Positions 26,810-35,251 of a stretch of DNA of 64,000 nucleotides are shown piece by piece. Both the position numbers and the translations under genes were made by a program. Numbering within the stretch: the stretch's first letter is position 1; each line of letters opens with the position of its first letter. The stretch lies in NCBI GenBank assembly GCA_036725605.1, contig DAIMDW010000009.1, forward strand, positions 102,544 to 166,543, in the 5' to 3' direction. The stretch comes from CALBTQ01 sp036725605 (GTDB lineage Bacteria > Lernaellota > Lernaellaia > Lernaellales > Lernaellaceae). Under the pieces are notes generated by a model. That model did no database searches. It had not been told where the DNA came from and was given only the letters and a program-made list of their open reading frames with translations.

Positions 26810-28120
26810 TCAATCGTACGCCGGGTAGATCAGCAGGTATTCCTCCAGCGGATAGAAGTGGCTGACCACCGGCGAGCCCATCGTGCGCAGGTCGCAGCCG
26901 ATCCAATAGCCGAAGCTGCCCGGGAACGTCGCGCTGTTCATCAGCACACTGATCTGCCAGTCGCCGCCGACGATCTTCGCCAGGCGCATCGACAGTTCGC
27001 TGCCGTCCTGGTAGACGATGCGCGGCAGGTTGTCCGCGTCGGTGCGCAGGCAGGCGTCCGCGCCCTTGTTGCCGATCGCGTCGACGACCTCGGTCGCCCA
27101 CGCGCCGTCGTGGAAGGCGTACTTGAGGTCGAGCGTTTCGGCGTCCTGGTAGGCCACGTGCACGTTGTCGAGGGCGTCGACCGCCAGCGAGGTCCAGCGG
27201 CCCCGGTCCTCGTCCTCGCCGGTCGCCGCGTCGACCGTCTCCACCGTCCAGTCGCCCGGTTCGCCGGAAGCGACCTTCAGCGAGCGCAGTTGGGCGTCGT
27301 AATAGGCGATCCACGCCGTGCCGTCGCCGGCGAAATCCAGCGCGGTAAACGCGCCGCAGTCGGTGGCGCTGTCGACCGTCTCGGCCGTCCAGGCGCTGCC
27401 GTCGTAGGCGGCGACTTTCAAATCGCCGTTGGTTTCGTCGTAGTAGCTGATCAGCGGATAGCCGGTCGTCGGCGACAGGGCGACGTCGCACCACGAACCC
27501 ACCTCGGCGGATTCGTCGACCACGACCACGCTCCAGCCGTCGGCGTCGGGCGTGGCGAATTTGAGTTTCTTGTCGCGGCCTTCCTGGTAGGCGATGTAGG
27601 GCGTGTCGTCGCCGTCCAGCACGATGGCCGCGTACCAGCCGGCCTTGCTGGTGGTGTCGTCGACTTCCTCCAGCTCCCACTCGGAGCCGGTCCACCGCCC
27701 GTACCACAGCCCGCCGTTTTTCTCTTTGTAGACCAGGTGCGGTCGCCCTTCGCCGTCCAGTTGCAGGTCGGTGTAGCCCTCGACGTGATCGGTGACGATC
27801 ATCCCGGTCGGCAGCGGCACGGTGTCGTCATCGCCGGTGTCGTCGTCGGTCGTGTCGTCGTCGCCGGTATCGTCGTCGATTGTGTCGTCGTCGAGCGTAT
27901 CGTCATCGATTGTGTCGTCGTCGGTCGTGTCGTCGTCGAGCGTGTCGTCATCGTCGCCGGTGTCGTCATCGTCGTCGTCCGGCGGCACGTAGGTGTCGTC
28001 ATCGTCGTCGCCCGGGCGCACCGTATCCTCGTCGTCGCCTTCGCCGCCGCAACCGCACACCAACAGCGTCAGCGCCAAACACAGCGCCGCCGCGATCATC
28101 GGCCATCGCATTGAAAACAT
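26810..28120 (-). CDS. Asp-rich lipoprotein with repeated beta-propeller-like domain
   Basis: 436 residues from the ATG at 28120 (AGGAGGG upstream). The signal peptide ends in LLVCGC; Cys24 is the likely lipid site. Residues 30-100 form an Asp-Thr linker with DDDT units. The remainder shows repeated strands of about 45 residues with patterns such as YIAYQEGRDKKLKFA, LISYYDETNGDLKVAAYDG, WIAYYDAQLRSLKVAS and HVAYQDAETLDLKYAF, typical of an extracellular beta-propeller. It ends at YPAYD, right where the R-M island begins, so a few C-terminal residues may have been lost. Function unknown. Confidence 0.82.
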   Translation of the reverse strand: MFSMRWPMIAAALCLALTLLVCGCGGEGDDEDTVRPGDDDDDTYVPPDDDDDDTGDDDDTLDDDTTDDDTIDDDTLDDDTIDDDTGDDDTTDDDTGDDDTVPLPTGMIVTDHVEGYTDLQLDGEGRPHLVYKEKNGGLWYGRWTGSEWELEEVDDTTSKAGWYAAIVLDGDDTPYIAYQEGRDKKLKFATPDADGWSVVVVDESAEVGSWCDVALSPTTGYPLISYYDETNGDLKVAAYDGSAWTAETVDSATDCGAFTALDFAGDGTAWIAYYDAQLRSLKVASGEPGDWTVETVDAATGEDEDRGRWTSLAVDALDNVHVAYQDAETLDLKYAFHDGAWATEVVDAIGNKGADACLRTDADNLPRIVYQDGSELSMRLAKIVGGDWQISVLMNSATFPGSFGYWIGCDLRTMGSPVVSHFYPLEEYLLIYPAYD

Positions 28121-28313
28121 CCCGCACCCTCCTTCGCGCGTCGATGTTATTGTGATGCACGCTCCCGAGGCTGTCAATGAAGACGATAGCAAGTTGGCTT
28201 CCGTTCATTATGAACAAAACACCATTTGAATATCGGCACAGAAACGCCTACATTTGCCGCAGCAAACAACCTCACTATCAGCCCGACCAAATAACAATAG
28301 GATGGGAAGAACC

Positions 28314-29132
28314 ATGTCGACCCTGACTTTTTATCGACGCTTTCGCAAGCGCGTTTACCAAATCGTCGAACTGGCCGAGGACGGCGACAAGTCGAGCCAC
28401 TTTTTCGATCTGTTCATTTTCGCATTAATTCTATTGAACATCTTCGCGGTCGTGTTGGAAACGATGGCGCCCGTATACCGTGCGTATCGTCAAGTGTTCG
28501 ACGTTTTCGAAATGATCTCCATCGGCATTTTCACCATCGAGTACTTGCTGCGGTTGATTTCCTGCGTGGAGAATCCGGCGTATCGTCGGCCGATCATGGG
28601 CCGGTTGCGTTATCTGGTTTCATTTATGGCTGTGGTGGATTTGCTGGCGATTCTGCCGGGCTATTTACCAATGTTCATTTTCTTCGATTTGCGCACACTA
28701 CGCGTGTTTCGCCTGCTTCGCTTTTTGCGCATCACCAAAATCACGCGCTACACCAAGTCGGTCAATCTCATTCTTCGCGTGCTGAAAAACAAGGCGCAGG
28801 AACTAGCTGTGGTGATGTTCCTGCTTTTCCTGCTGCTGATTTTGTCTTCGTCCTTGCTGTATTTCATCGAGAATCCATACCAGCCTGACGTGTTTTCCAG
28901 CATCCCGGCCGCCATGTGGTGGGGCATCTGCACCCTGAGCACCGTGGGCTACGGCGACATGATCCCGATTACCGCCGTCGGGAAAATCATGGGCGCGATC
29001 ATCTCACTTCTGGGCATCGGTTTTTTCGCCCTGCCCACCGGCATTCTCGGCTCTGCTTTCATCGAGGAAATGCAAAAAAGCAAAACCTCACAAAAAAGTA
29101 TTTGTCCGCATTGCGGGAAGGAAATCGACTGA
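28314..29132 (+). CDS. Voltage-gated potassium channel
   Basis: 272 residues from the ATG at 28314. Six membrane helices; S4-like segment at about 127-147 with regularly spaced Arg (RTLRVFRLLRFLRITKITRY); pore loop with selectivity filter TVGYGD at 210-215; then S6. The C-terminus is short and carries one CPHC pair (264-267). Proteins of this design (KvAP/Kch-like) form tetramers in the inner membrane and pass K+ in response to voltage. No RCK or cyclic-nucleotide domain is present. Monocistronic, between a lipoprotein gene and the YcxB-like cluster. Confidence 0.95.
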   Translation: MSTLTFYRRFRKRVYQIVELAEDGDKSSHFFDLFIFALILLNIFAVVLETMAPVYRAYRQVFDVFEMISIGIFTIEYLLRLISCVENPAYRRPIMGRLRYLVSFMAVVDLLAILPGYLPMFIFFDLRTLRVFRLLRFLRITKITRYTKSVNLILRVLKNKAQELAVVMFLLFLLLILSSSLLYFIENPYQPDVFSSIPAAMWWGICTLSTVGYGDMIPITAVGKIMGAIISLLGIGFFALPTGILGSAFIEEMQKSKTSQKSICPHCGKEID

Positions 29133-29147
29133 AAGAGAGCCGGCGGC

Positions 29148-29633
29148 TCACCGCTGCCCGATTCTGCTTTCCACCATCTCGATGAACGGAAACACGTCGC
29201 CCTCGGTGACTTGCTTGACGTTGACCACCGTCGTCTGCTTGTCTTCGCACAAAATGAAATAGCGCGCTTTTTTTATTACAACCTCATGCACGCCGCGCCA
29301 AAGGATCAGCTTCTTTGTGGAATGCATCGCCTCGATCAATCCTTCGTCGGTAATGGTCAGGCAATATAACTCCGGATCGTTAATAGCCGATCTTTTAATC
29401 GTTTCTTCCGCATACCCTTTGCGGCGGATAGAACTTATTAAATAAAATAAAATTGGCGAAACCCCGGCTATAAACAACAGTGGGAGAATTTTGTACGATC
29501 TAAAGCCGAAGAAAATCACAAGGAAGAGAATGCCCAATAATATTCCGAGATACAGCAGTTGCTTAAACGGCGGATTTTGTACCCGATACGCCGCAATAAG
29601 GTCTTCGACCGTCAGGTAATAGGTTATGGTCAT
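29148..29633 (-). CDS. YcxB-like membrane protein, paralogue 1
   Basis: 161 residues; ATG at 29633 chosen by alignment with its two paralogues. Two membrane helices at about 25-75 are followed by a soluble domain of the YcxB type (ITDEGLIEAMHSTKKLILWR, YFILCEDKQTTVVNVKQV, FPFIEMVESRIGQR). The last 60 residues are nearly the same as in the copy ending at 29777. Role unknown in any organism. Lies convergent to the K+ channel gene. Unlike the other copies it has no GYF/DUF4190 gene on its far side. Confidence 0.8.
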   Translation of the reverse strand: MTITYYLTVEDLIAAYRVQNPPFKQLLYLGILLGILFLVIFFGFRSYKILPLLFIAGVSPILFYLISSIRRKGYAEETIKRSAINDPELYCLTITDEGLIEAMHSTKKLILWRGVHEVVIKKARYFILCEDKQTTVVNVKQVTEGDVFPFIEMVESRIGQR

Positions 29634-29659
29634 CACCGCTTCCTTTCGAGGAACGTTGT

Positions 29660-29689
29660 ATTATTCGCATAATTCGTAACTCTCGCCAA
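29660..29689 (-). promoter_or_regulatory. Promoter-like element of YcxB-like gene 1
   Basis: On the minus strand: TTGGCG, an 18-base spacer and AATAAT, 26 bases before the start codon. The same arrangement, with TTGGCA, precedes the other two paralogues. Confidence 0.45.
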
Positions 29690-29776
29690 GCGGGCCGCGC
29701 CGAATTTATTCGACGTATTTAAACACGATGAAGGCGGGGATGATCGCTTCGATGTTTTCGGCTGAATGCCGTCAAC

Positions 29777-30262
29777 TCACCGCTGCCCGATTCTGCTTTC
29801 CACCATCTCGATGAACGGAAACACGGCGCCCTCGGTGATCTGCTTGATATTGATCACCAGCGTTTGCTTGTCTTCGCACAAAATGAAATAGCGCTCTTTT
29901 TGCAATACGACCTCCTGCACGCCGCGCCAGAGGATGAGCTTCTTCGTGGAGTGCGCCGCCTCGATCAATCCCTCGTCGGTGATGGTCAGGCGATATAACG
30001 CCGGATCCTTTTTCGCCATTCTCTTGATTGTTTCTTCCGCGTACCTTTTCCGTTCGAGAGAGTAATGTAAAAAAACCAAAAACGGCAGAAACACGGCCGC
30101 AAGCAGCACCGAGAGAATTATGTTCGCTCCCAAGCCGACCAAAACCACGGGGAAAACAATGCCCACCAATATTCCGAGAAACGTCAGTTGCTTGAACGGC
30201 GGATTTTGTATCCGATACGCCGCAACAAGGTCTTTGGCCGTCACATGATAGACAATGGTCAT
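29777..30262 (-). CDS. YcxB-like membrane protein, paralogue 2
   Basis: 161 residues. Same plan as the neighbours: short N-terminal domain (YHVTAKDLVAAYRIQNPPFK), two membrane helices (about 25-75), basic ERKRYAEETIKRM, then the YcxB-like soluble domain (LTITDEGLIEAAHSTKKLIL, FILCEDKQTLVINIKQI). C-terminal half is nearly identical to paralogue 1, showing recent duplication or gene conversion. It diverges from the GYF/DUF4190 gene at 30431 across a promoter-bearing gap. Confidence 0.82.
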   Translation of the reverse strand: MTIVYHVTAKDLVAAYRIQNPPFKQLTFLGILVGIVFPVVLVGLGANIILSVLLAAVFLPFLVFLHYSLERKRYAEETIKRMAKKDPALYRLTITDEGLIEAAHSTKKLILWRGVQEVVLQKERYFILCEDKQTLVINIKQITEGAVFPFIEMVESRIGQR

Positions 30263-30288
30263 CGCCGCTTCCTTTTGCTGGATAATGC

Positions 30289-30318
30289 ATTATTCGCATA
30301 AGTAGTAAACATTGCCAA
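30289..30318 (-). promoter_or_regulatory. Promoter-like element of YcxB-like gene 2, in a 43-base conserved block
   Basis: Minus strand TTGGCA (30313-30318), 18-base spacer, AATAAT (30289-30294). It lies inside a 43-base block (30283-30325) that recurs without a mismatch at 31742-31784. Confidence 0.55.
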
Positions 30319-30430
30319 GCGGACGCGCCCCGATTTTCGCCACGCAATAAATCGCTGGCGGCCAATGACGGCCCACGATAAAATTCAAACACTTTTCACT
30401 TTAAAATCACCACGGCCTGGGGAGGGAATA

Positions 30431-31189
30431 ATGTACACGGTGCGCATCGGCGAGCGGGATTACCCGGTGAACGATCTGCCGACCTTGCAGGCAATGATGC
30501 AGGCGGGGCGAGTCAACGCGGCCACGTGGGTCTACGATCATGCCGCCGGCAACTGGCGCGCGGCCGGGGAAATTCTCGCCGCAACGCCGCCGGTCGGCCC
30601 GCCCTCCGCCGCGCCCATTACGCCTATGCCCGGCGGCCCTTCCATTTCGCCAACGGCTTTCGCGCCGGGCGTCCAGAAAACGACGCCGACCATGGCCGTT
30701 TTATCGCTGATCTTCAGTATTGTCGGCGTTTTCACCTGCATCGTTCTGGGCATCGTCGGCCTGATCCTCGGCTACAAAGCGCGGCGGCAGATCGACGACA
30801 ATCCGCAACTGTTCCAGGGTCGCGGCCTGGCCATCGCCGGCATCATCATCGGTTGGGCGCAAATCGCCATGCTGCCGTTTATTTTCGGCATCATGGCGGC
30901 GATCGCGATCCCGAATTTCATGTCGTTGCGCACCCAGGCGTACAATGCGTCGGCGGCGAGCGCCGGCCGCTACGCCACCAACGCCCAGGAGCTGGAGTAT
31001 CAAAACACGATTTCTCCCGACACCGGCAAAGGCAAGTACACCGGCAATCTGGAAGCCCTGCTGGTGTGGGATAGAGCCCTGACCGACGATCCGCAGGTCA
31101 CCTTTACATTCGGCCCCTGCACCACCGAAGGCTTCACATTCACGACAACGCACGCCCGGGGCGATCAACCCTTCGAATATACAGACTGA
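30431..31189 (+). CDS. GYF-like / DUF4190 / pilin-like hybrid membrane protein, copy A
   Basis: 252 residues from the ATG at 30431 with GGGGAGGG upstream. Residues 1-48 look like a GYF_2 domain (YPVNDLPTLQAMMQAGRV, ATWVYDHAAGNWRAAGEI). A Pro/Ala linker (50-85) leads to a DUF4190-type hydrophobic pair (about 88-155). This passes into IMAAIAIPNFMSLRTQAYNA, which closely resembles the alpha-helix of type IV pilins after their usual N-terminus, and then a beta-rich C-terminal domain of about 65 residues (LLVWDRALTDDPQVTFTFG). No prepilin peptidase site is visible. Function unknown; a membrane-held pilin-like domain with a cytoplasmic protein-binding head is a fair reading. Confidence 0.8.
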   Translation: MYTVRIGERDYPVNDLPTLQAMMQAGRVNAATWVYDHAAGNWRAAGEILAATPPVGPPSAAPITPMPGGPSISPTAFAPGVQKTTPTMAVLSLIFSIVGVFTCIVLGIVGLILGYKARRQIDDNPQLFQGRGLAIAGIIIGWAQIAMLPFIFGIMAAIAIPNFMSLRTQAYNASAASAGRYATNAQELEYQNTISPDTGKGKYTGNLEALLVWDRALTDDPQVTFTFGPCTTEGFTFTTTHARGDQPFEYTD

Positions 31190-31226
31190 AACTCCGGATG
31201 ATGGGCGTCGGTCGGTTGCCGGCGGC

Positions 31227-31721
31227 TCACCGGCTCGCGAGTTTGCGTCGCAGCAGGTCGATGAACGAATCCACGTCGCCCTCGGAGACCTGCTTTCTGT
31301 TGATCACCATCCCATGATCGTCTTCGCATAAAATGAAATAGCGCTCTTTTTCCTGGACGACCTCGTTTACGCCGTGCCAATGAATAAGCTTCCTCGCGTA
31401 ATGCGTCTCTTCGATCAATCCCTCGTCGGCGATGGTCAGGCGATAAACGTTCGGTCCGGCCGCCGCAATTTTTTTGATCGTTCTATGGGCAAAAATGTAA
31501 GGTTCCTTGGTAAATTTGTAATAAGCCAACACCGGCAGAAACACGGCGGTAAACAGCACGGGGAGAATCGCGTCCGCTCCTTCGCAGATCAGAATCAACG
31601 CCAACACGGGCAACATGACGGCAAAAAATATCTTGATATACATCGGCGGAATAAACGGCGGGTTATGTATTCGATACTCCGCCATGAGATCTTTGGCCGT
31701 CACATGATAGACAATGGTCAT
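31227..31721 (-). CDS. YcxB-like membrane protein, paralogue 3
   Basis: 164 residues and the most diverged of the three. N-terminus YHVTAKDLMAEYRIHNPPFI, two helices (about 26-75), then YcxB-like LTIADEGLIEETHYARKLIH, YFILCEDDHGMVINRKQVSE and a C-terminal DLLRRKLASR. The C-terminal end differs from the others. It diverges from copy B of the GYF/DUF4190 gene, repeating the gene order of the 29777-31189 cassette. Confidence 0.8.
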   Translation of the reverse strand: MTIVYHVTAKDLMAEYRIHNPPFIPPMYIKIFFAVMLPVLALILICEGADAILPVLFTAVFLPVLAYYKFTKEPYIFAHRTIKKIAAAGPNVYRLTIADEGLIEETHYARKLIHWHGVNEVVQEKERYFILCEDDHGMVINRKQVSEGDVDSFIDLLRRKLASR

Positions 31722-31747
31722 CGCCGCGTCCTTTCGAGGGATAATGC

Positions 31748-31777
31748 ATTATTCGCATAAGTAGTAAACATTGCCAA
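31748..31777 (-). promoter_or_regulatory. Promoter-like element of YcxB-like gene 3
   Basis: Minus strand TTGGCA, 18-base spacer, AATAAT, in the second exact copy of the 43-base block (31742-31784). Confidence 0.55.
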
Positions 31778-31894
31778 GCGGACGAACTCCGATTTTTGCA
31801 ACATATTTAACTCTTAAACGTCCCTCTGGCGGAACGCCTGGTCGTGGTGTAAAATCCGATCGCTTATCACCATTATCATCATGAGGAGAGAATA

Positions 31895-32644
31895 ATGTAT
31901 ACCGTGCGCATCGGAGAGCAGGACTTCCCGGTCAACGATCTGCCGACCTTGCAGGCGATGATGCAGGCGGGGCGAATCAACGCGGCCACGTGGGTCTACG
32001 ATCATGCCGCCGGCAACTGGCGCGCGGCCGGGGAAATTCTCGCCGCGACGCCGCCGATCGGTCCGCCCTCCGCCGCGCCCATTGTGCCCGGCGAAGTTCT
32101 GCCCCCATCGGCAACGTTCACGCCCGGCATGCAGAAAACCACGCCGGCCATGGCCATATTGTCACTGATCTTCAGCATCGTGGGCTTCTTCACTTGCATC
32201 GTCCTGGGGATTGTCGGCATTGTGCTCGGCAATAAAGCGCGTGGTCAAATCGACGGCAATCCGCAACTGTTCCAGGGTCGCGGTCTGGCCACCGCGGGTA
32301 TCATTCTCGGTTGGATTCAGGTCGCCATCCTGCCGGTCATTGCAATTTTGGCGCTGGTCGCGATTCCGAATTTCGTTTCGCTACGCACCAAGGCCTACAA
32401 CGCCTCGGCGCAAAACGCCAGCTACAGCGTCAGGATCGCCCAGGAACTGGAGTATCAAAACACGATTTCTCCCGACACCGGCAAAGGCAAGTACGCTGAC
32501 AACCTGGAAGCCCTGCTGGTGTGGGACAAAAATCTGACCGACGATCCGATGGTGACCTTCAACTTCGGCAGTTGCGGTGCGGAAGGCTACACGTTCAACA
32601 CAACGCACTTCCGGGGCGATGAGTCTTTTAAATTTGTCGATTAG
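31895..32644 (+). CDS. GYF-like / DUF4190 / pilin-like hybrid membrane protein, copy B
   Basis: 249 residues with GAGGAGAG before the ATG. Domain order is the same as in copy A, and the first 50 residues are almost identical to copy A and copy C. The helix reads ILALVAIPNFVSLRTKAYNA and the C-terminal part LLVWDKNLTDDPMVTFNFG. Copy C follows after 50 bases on the same strand, so B, C and D may be one transcript. Confidence 0.8.
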   Translation: MYTVRIGEQDFPVNDLPTLQAMMQAGRINAATWVYDHAAGNWRAAGEILAATPPIGPPSAAPIVPGEVLPPSATFTPGMQKTTPAMAILSLIFSIVGFFTCIVLGIVGIVLGNKARGQIDGNPQLFQGRGLATAGIILGWIQVAILPVIAILALVAIPNFVSLRTKAYNASAQNASYSVRIAQELEYQNTISPDTGKGKYADNLEALLVWDKNLTDDPMVTFNFGSCGAEGYTFNTTHFRGDESFKFVD

Positions 32645-32694
32645 GTCGAATGGGATTTCGCCATCCTTATTGGAAACGTCATGAGGAGGTCATG

Positions 32695-33402
32695 ATGTAT
32701 ACCGTGCGCATCGGAGAGCAGGACTTCCCGGTCAACGATCTGCCGACCTTGCAGGCGATGATGCAGGCGGGGCGGATCAACGCGGCCACGTGGGTCTACG
32801 ATCACGCCGCCGGCAACTGGCGCGCCGCCGGGGAAATTCTCGCCGCGACGCCGCCGGTCGATGCGCCTTCCGCCGCGCCCATTGCGCCGGGCACGCAAAA
32901 AACCACGCCGACCATGGCCGTTTTATCGCTGATCTTCGGCATAATAGGTTTTTTCATCTTCATAATCCCGGGGATCATCAGCATAGTCCTCGGCTTTATG
33001 GCCCGACGGCGCATTGATCGCAATCCGGAACTTTATCAGGGACGCGGCCTGGCCACCTCCGGTATTATTATGGGTTTGTTTCAGACCATCGCCGTGCCGG
33101 GCTGCATTGTCTTGATCATGACGCCGAGTTACCTTTCGATTCAGATCAAAGCTCACAACGCCGCGGCGCAAAACGCCGGCTACAACGCCAAAATCGCTCA
33201 GGAACTGGAGTATCAGAACACCAACGCCGGCGAGCCCGGCTCCGGCAAATACGCCGACAACCTGGGAACGCTGCTGGTGTGGGATAGAAATCTGACCGAC
33301 GATCCGCAGGTCACCTTTGCCTTTGGCTCCTGCGACGCACAAGGGTATACCTTCACCACGACGCACGCTCGGGGTGATGAGCTTTACAAATATATTGATT
33401 AG
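32695..33402 (+). CDS. GYF-like / DUF4190 / pilin-like hybrid membrane protein, copy C
   Basis: 235 residues; of two adjacent ATGs the second (32695) matches the paralogues and sits better from GGAGG. The GYF-like head is nearly unchanged, the Pro linker is shorter, and the hydrophobic segment has diverged (FGIIGFFIFIIPGIISIVLG). The AIPNF motif of copies A and B has become TPSYLSIQIKAHNA, so the pilin-like signature is decaying. The C-terminal domain is kept (LLVWDRNLTDDPQVTFAFG). Confidence 0.78.
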   Translation: MYTVRIGEQDFPVNDLPTLQAMMQAGRINAATWVYDHAAGNWRAAGEILAATPPVDAPSAAPIAPGTQKTTPTMAVLSLIFGIIGFFIFIIPGIISIVLGFMARRRIDRNPELYQGRGLATSGIIMGLFQTIAVPGCIVLIMTPSYLSIQIKAHNAAAQNAGYNAKIAQELEYQNTNAGEPGSGKYADNLGTLLVWDRNLTDDPQVTFAFGSCDAQGYTFTTTHARGDELYKYID

Positions 33403-33452
33403 ACCAAATGGAATTTCAGCGCTCCCATCTTTACCATCGTTTGGAGGTCATC

Positions 33453-34025
33453 ATGTCCACAGCACGTATTGAAAAACAGAATACCCCGACGGCCGAACCG
33501 ACGAAGCGGCGAGTCGACGAATCCATGCAACCGGTTCGAGAACGCGGTCGGGCGACCGCCGGCTTCGTTGGCGGCTGGACGCCGGTTTTCGTCCTGCTGA
33601 TCGTCGGCATCGTCGCGTTGTTGGTGATTCCGAATTTCCTGTCGAGCCACAATGCGTCCGCCGACGCCAACACCAAAATCGCCCGAGAATTGATGCAGCG
33701 GAAACCGATCTCTCCCGACACCGGCCAGGGCAAGACCAAGCGTGAAGTCCCGCCCATCGTACCGGATCAAACCAGCATCAATAACTCTTCGGCACAAAGC
33801 GCCGGCTACAACGCGAAAATCTGCCAGGAGCTGGAGTATCAAAACACCAACATCGACAGTACCGGCGGCCGATATGCCGACAACCTGGAAACCCTTTTGG
33901 CGTGGGACAAGCTCCTGACCGACGACCCCATGGTCACGTTCACCTTCGGCGCCTGCAATTCCAGCGGCTACACGTTCTCGACGACCCACGCTCAGGGAGA
34001 TAGGTCCTTCGATTTTATCGATTAG
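33453..34025 (+). CDS. Shortened pilin-like paralogue, copy D
   Basis: 190 residues from the ATG at 33453 (TTGGAGG upstream). The GYF head and the DUF4190 pair are gone. A charged N-terminus of about 50 residues leads to one membrane helix (VFVLLIVGIVALLVIPNFLS) that keeps the IPNF pilin motif. A partial repeat of the following segment (KIARELMQRKPISPDTGQGK and KICQELEYQNTNIDSTGG) is followed by the full C-terminal domain. It is therefore closer to a simple pilin-like or pseudopilin protein than copies A to C. Confidence 0.75.
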   Translation: MSTARIEKQNTPTAEPTKRRVDESMQPVRERGRATAGFVGGWTPVFVLLIVGIVALLVIPNFLSSHNASADANTKIARELMQRKPISPDTGQGKTKREVPPIVPDQTSINNSSAQSAGYNAKICQELEYQNTNIDSTGGRYADNLETLLAWDKLLTDDPMVTFTFGACNSSGYTFSTTHAQGDRSFDFID

Positions 34026-34081
34026 GCCAAGAAGATCTTTGATTTTCTTTCCGCCAACTCGCCGTTACTTACGAAACTACA

Positions 34082-35251
34082 TTACAGTTTGTTTGTTAAA
34101 TAATTCAAAATAATTTGAATTGTTTGAGGCGCATGTGGAATAATCAACGCCATCAACGGTACAAACACAATACCCATAAAATTTCTTAAACTTTTCATAT
34201 CGAAAGGAATCAGCCTCATCATAACCGAGCTTTCGAGTTTGTCGAGTATCTGAACTATCATCGAAGCTTCGTTCAATTTGTTGATATCATTGTTGTAAGT
34301 AATCTTGTCTTCGATGTTCGTTAATAAATAATTCGATACGTCATTCACCCATATTTTAAATTGCGCCAACTCATTATAGGCATAGGGTGTAAAAGACGTT
34401 ATCGGAATAAAAAACAGGATCGGACACGATACGGCATATAAACAAAGCATGGTGGCATGGTCGTTGCGAAAGATGGATTCTCCGAGCCAAACAGTGTTAT
34501 TTATTATGATCGAAACAATAATAATGCCCACGTTTGCCAGGATCAACCCCAGGGACACTTGCGGCCAACTCAGGATCGACAATCCGCCACATTTGTCCGG
34601 ATGCATCACGTTGATGTTTACTCCAAATTGGGGCAATTTATAAACAAAGACCATATAAATAATGGCTCGAATCAGAACGGAATAAATCAGATAGGCATAG
34701 ATCATCGTAACAAAAAACGCACCGAAAAATCCCAAGGAAGGAATTTGAAAGGATCCTCTGCTTATCCAACCATGCCATGAAGGAATCGTGTTGCACAACT
34801 CGCCGCACGCCCAAAGAAGCGTGCCAAATACGGCCGATACCAGCGCAACAATATCAATTATTTTATTTCCCAGTTGGCGATTGATCCGGTGTATTTCGTT
34901 CTTTACCCCTTCGTGATCATCCACCGGTCCCGTTTCTTGCAGCCATCGACTAAGAATGTATAAGTCTCCCTGAAAGCGAGACATCCCATAGAGCAACAAA
35001 GGGAAGCCGAGAATGCAGATCGCATAAATAACAATGTCTTCCAGCATACTCATACTGAGCTTGTGTTTTTCCGGCAAAAGCGAGCCGTCGAGAAAGGCGA
35101 GAAAAAAGCAAAGCGTCCATAAAGACAGCGAAAAAATCCAAGCGTGTAACAAATTTAGTCGATTCGGCGAATTGAAAATCCTTAGCTTTGCCAACAATCG
35201 ATAAACAAACATGCTCTCTTGCAACGAAATGGCCACAACTTCCTTATTCAT
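34082..35251 (-). CDS. AT-rich multi-pass membrane protein of unknown function
   Basis: 389 residues with about six to seven hydrophobic helices (for example LLHAWIFSLSLWTLCFFLAF, IVIYAICILGFPLLLYGMSR, LILANVGIIIVSIIINNTVW). A conserved-looking loop MHPDKCGGLS resembles the HPD..GGL motif seen in a group of uncharacterised bacterial membrane proteins. Codon use is clearly AT-richer than in the neighbours, suggesting acquisition from elsewhere. It has no obvious partner gene. Confidence 0.75.
   Translation of the reverse strand: MNKEVVAISLQESMFVYRLLAKLRIFNSPNRLNLLHAWIFSLSLWTLCFFLAFLDGSLLPEKHKLSMSMLEDIVIYAICILGFPLLLYGMSRFQGDLYILSRWLQETGPVDDHEGVKNEIHRINRQLGNKIIDIVALVSAVFGTLLWACGELCNTIPSWHGWISRGSFQIPSLGFFGAFFVTMIYAYLIYSVLIRAIIYMVFVYKLPQFGVNINVMHPDKCGGLSILSWPQVSLGLILANVGIIIVSIIINNTVWLGESIFRNDHATMLCLYAVSCPILFFIPITSFTPYAYNELAQFKIWVNDVSNYLLTNIEDKITYNNDINKLNEASMIVQILDKLESSVMMRLIPFDMKSLRNFMGIVFVPLMALIIPHAPQTIQIILNYLTNKL

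Larger units (their letters stand above)
24070..26815 (-). other. AT-rich restriction-modification island (three overlapping genes)
   Basis: Base composition falls sharply here compared with the GC-rich neighbours on both sides. Three genes (C5 methyltransferase, Vsr, HNH nuclease) overlap end to start and read as one operon. The right edge abuts the last codons of an Asp-rich lipoprotein gene (stop at 26810). The left edge is near a small inverted repeat ATTGT/ACAAT around 24080. No integrase, transposase or direct repeats were seen, so horizontal transfer is inferred from composition and content only. Confidence 0.75.

Noticed and set aside
26724..27707. N-terminal extension of the C5 methyltransferase frame
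   Set aside because: This part is an alternative frame of the same-strand lipoprotein gene, is Arg/Gly-rich and has no domain; the C5 methyltransferase begins near 26723.
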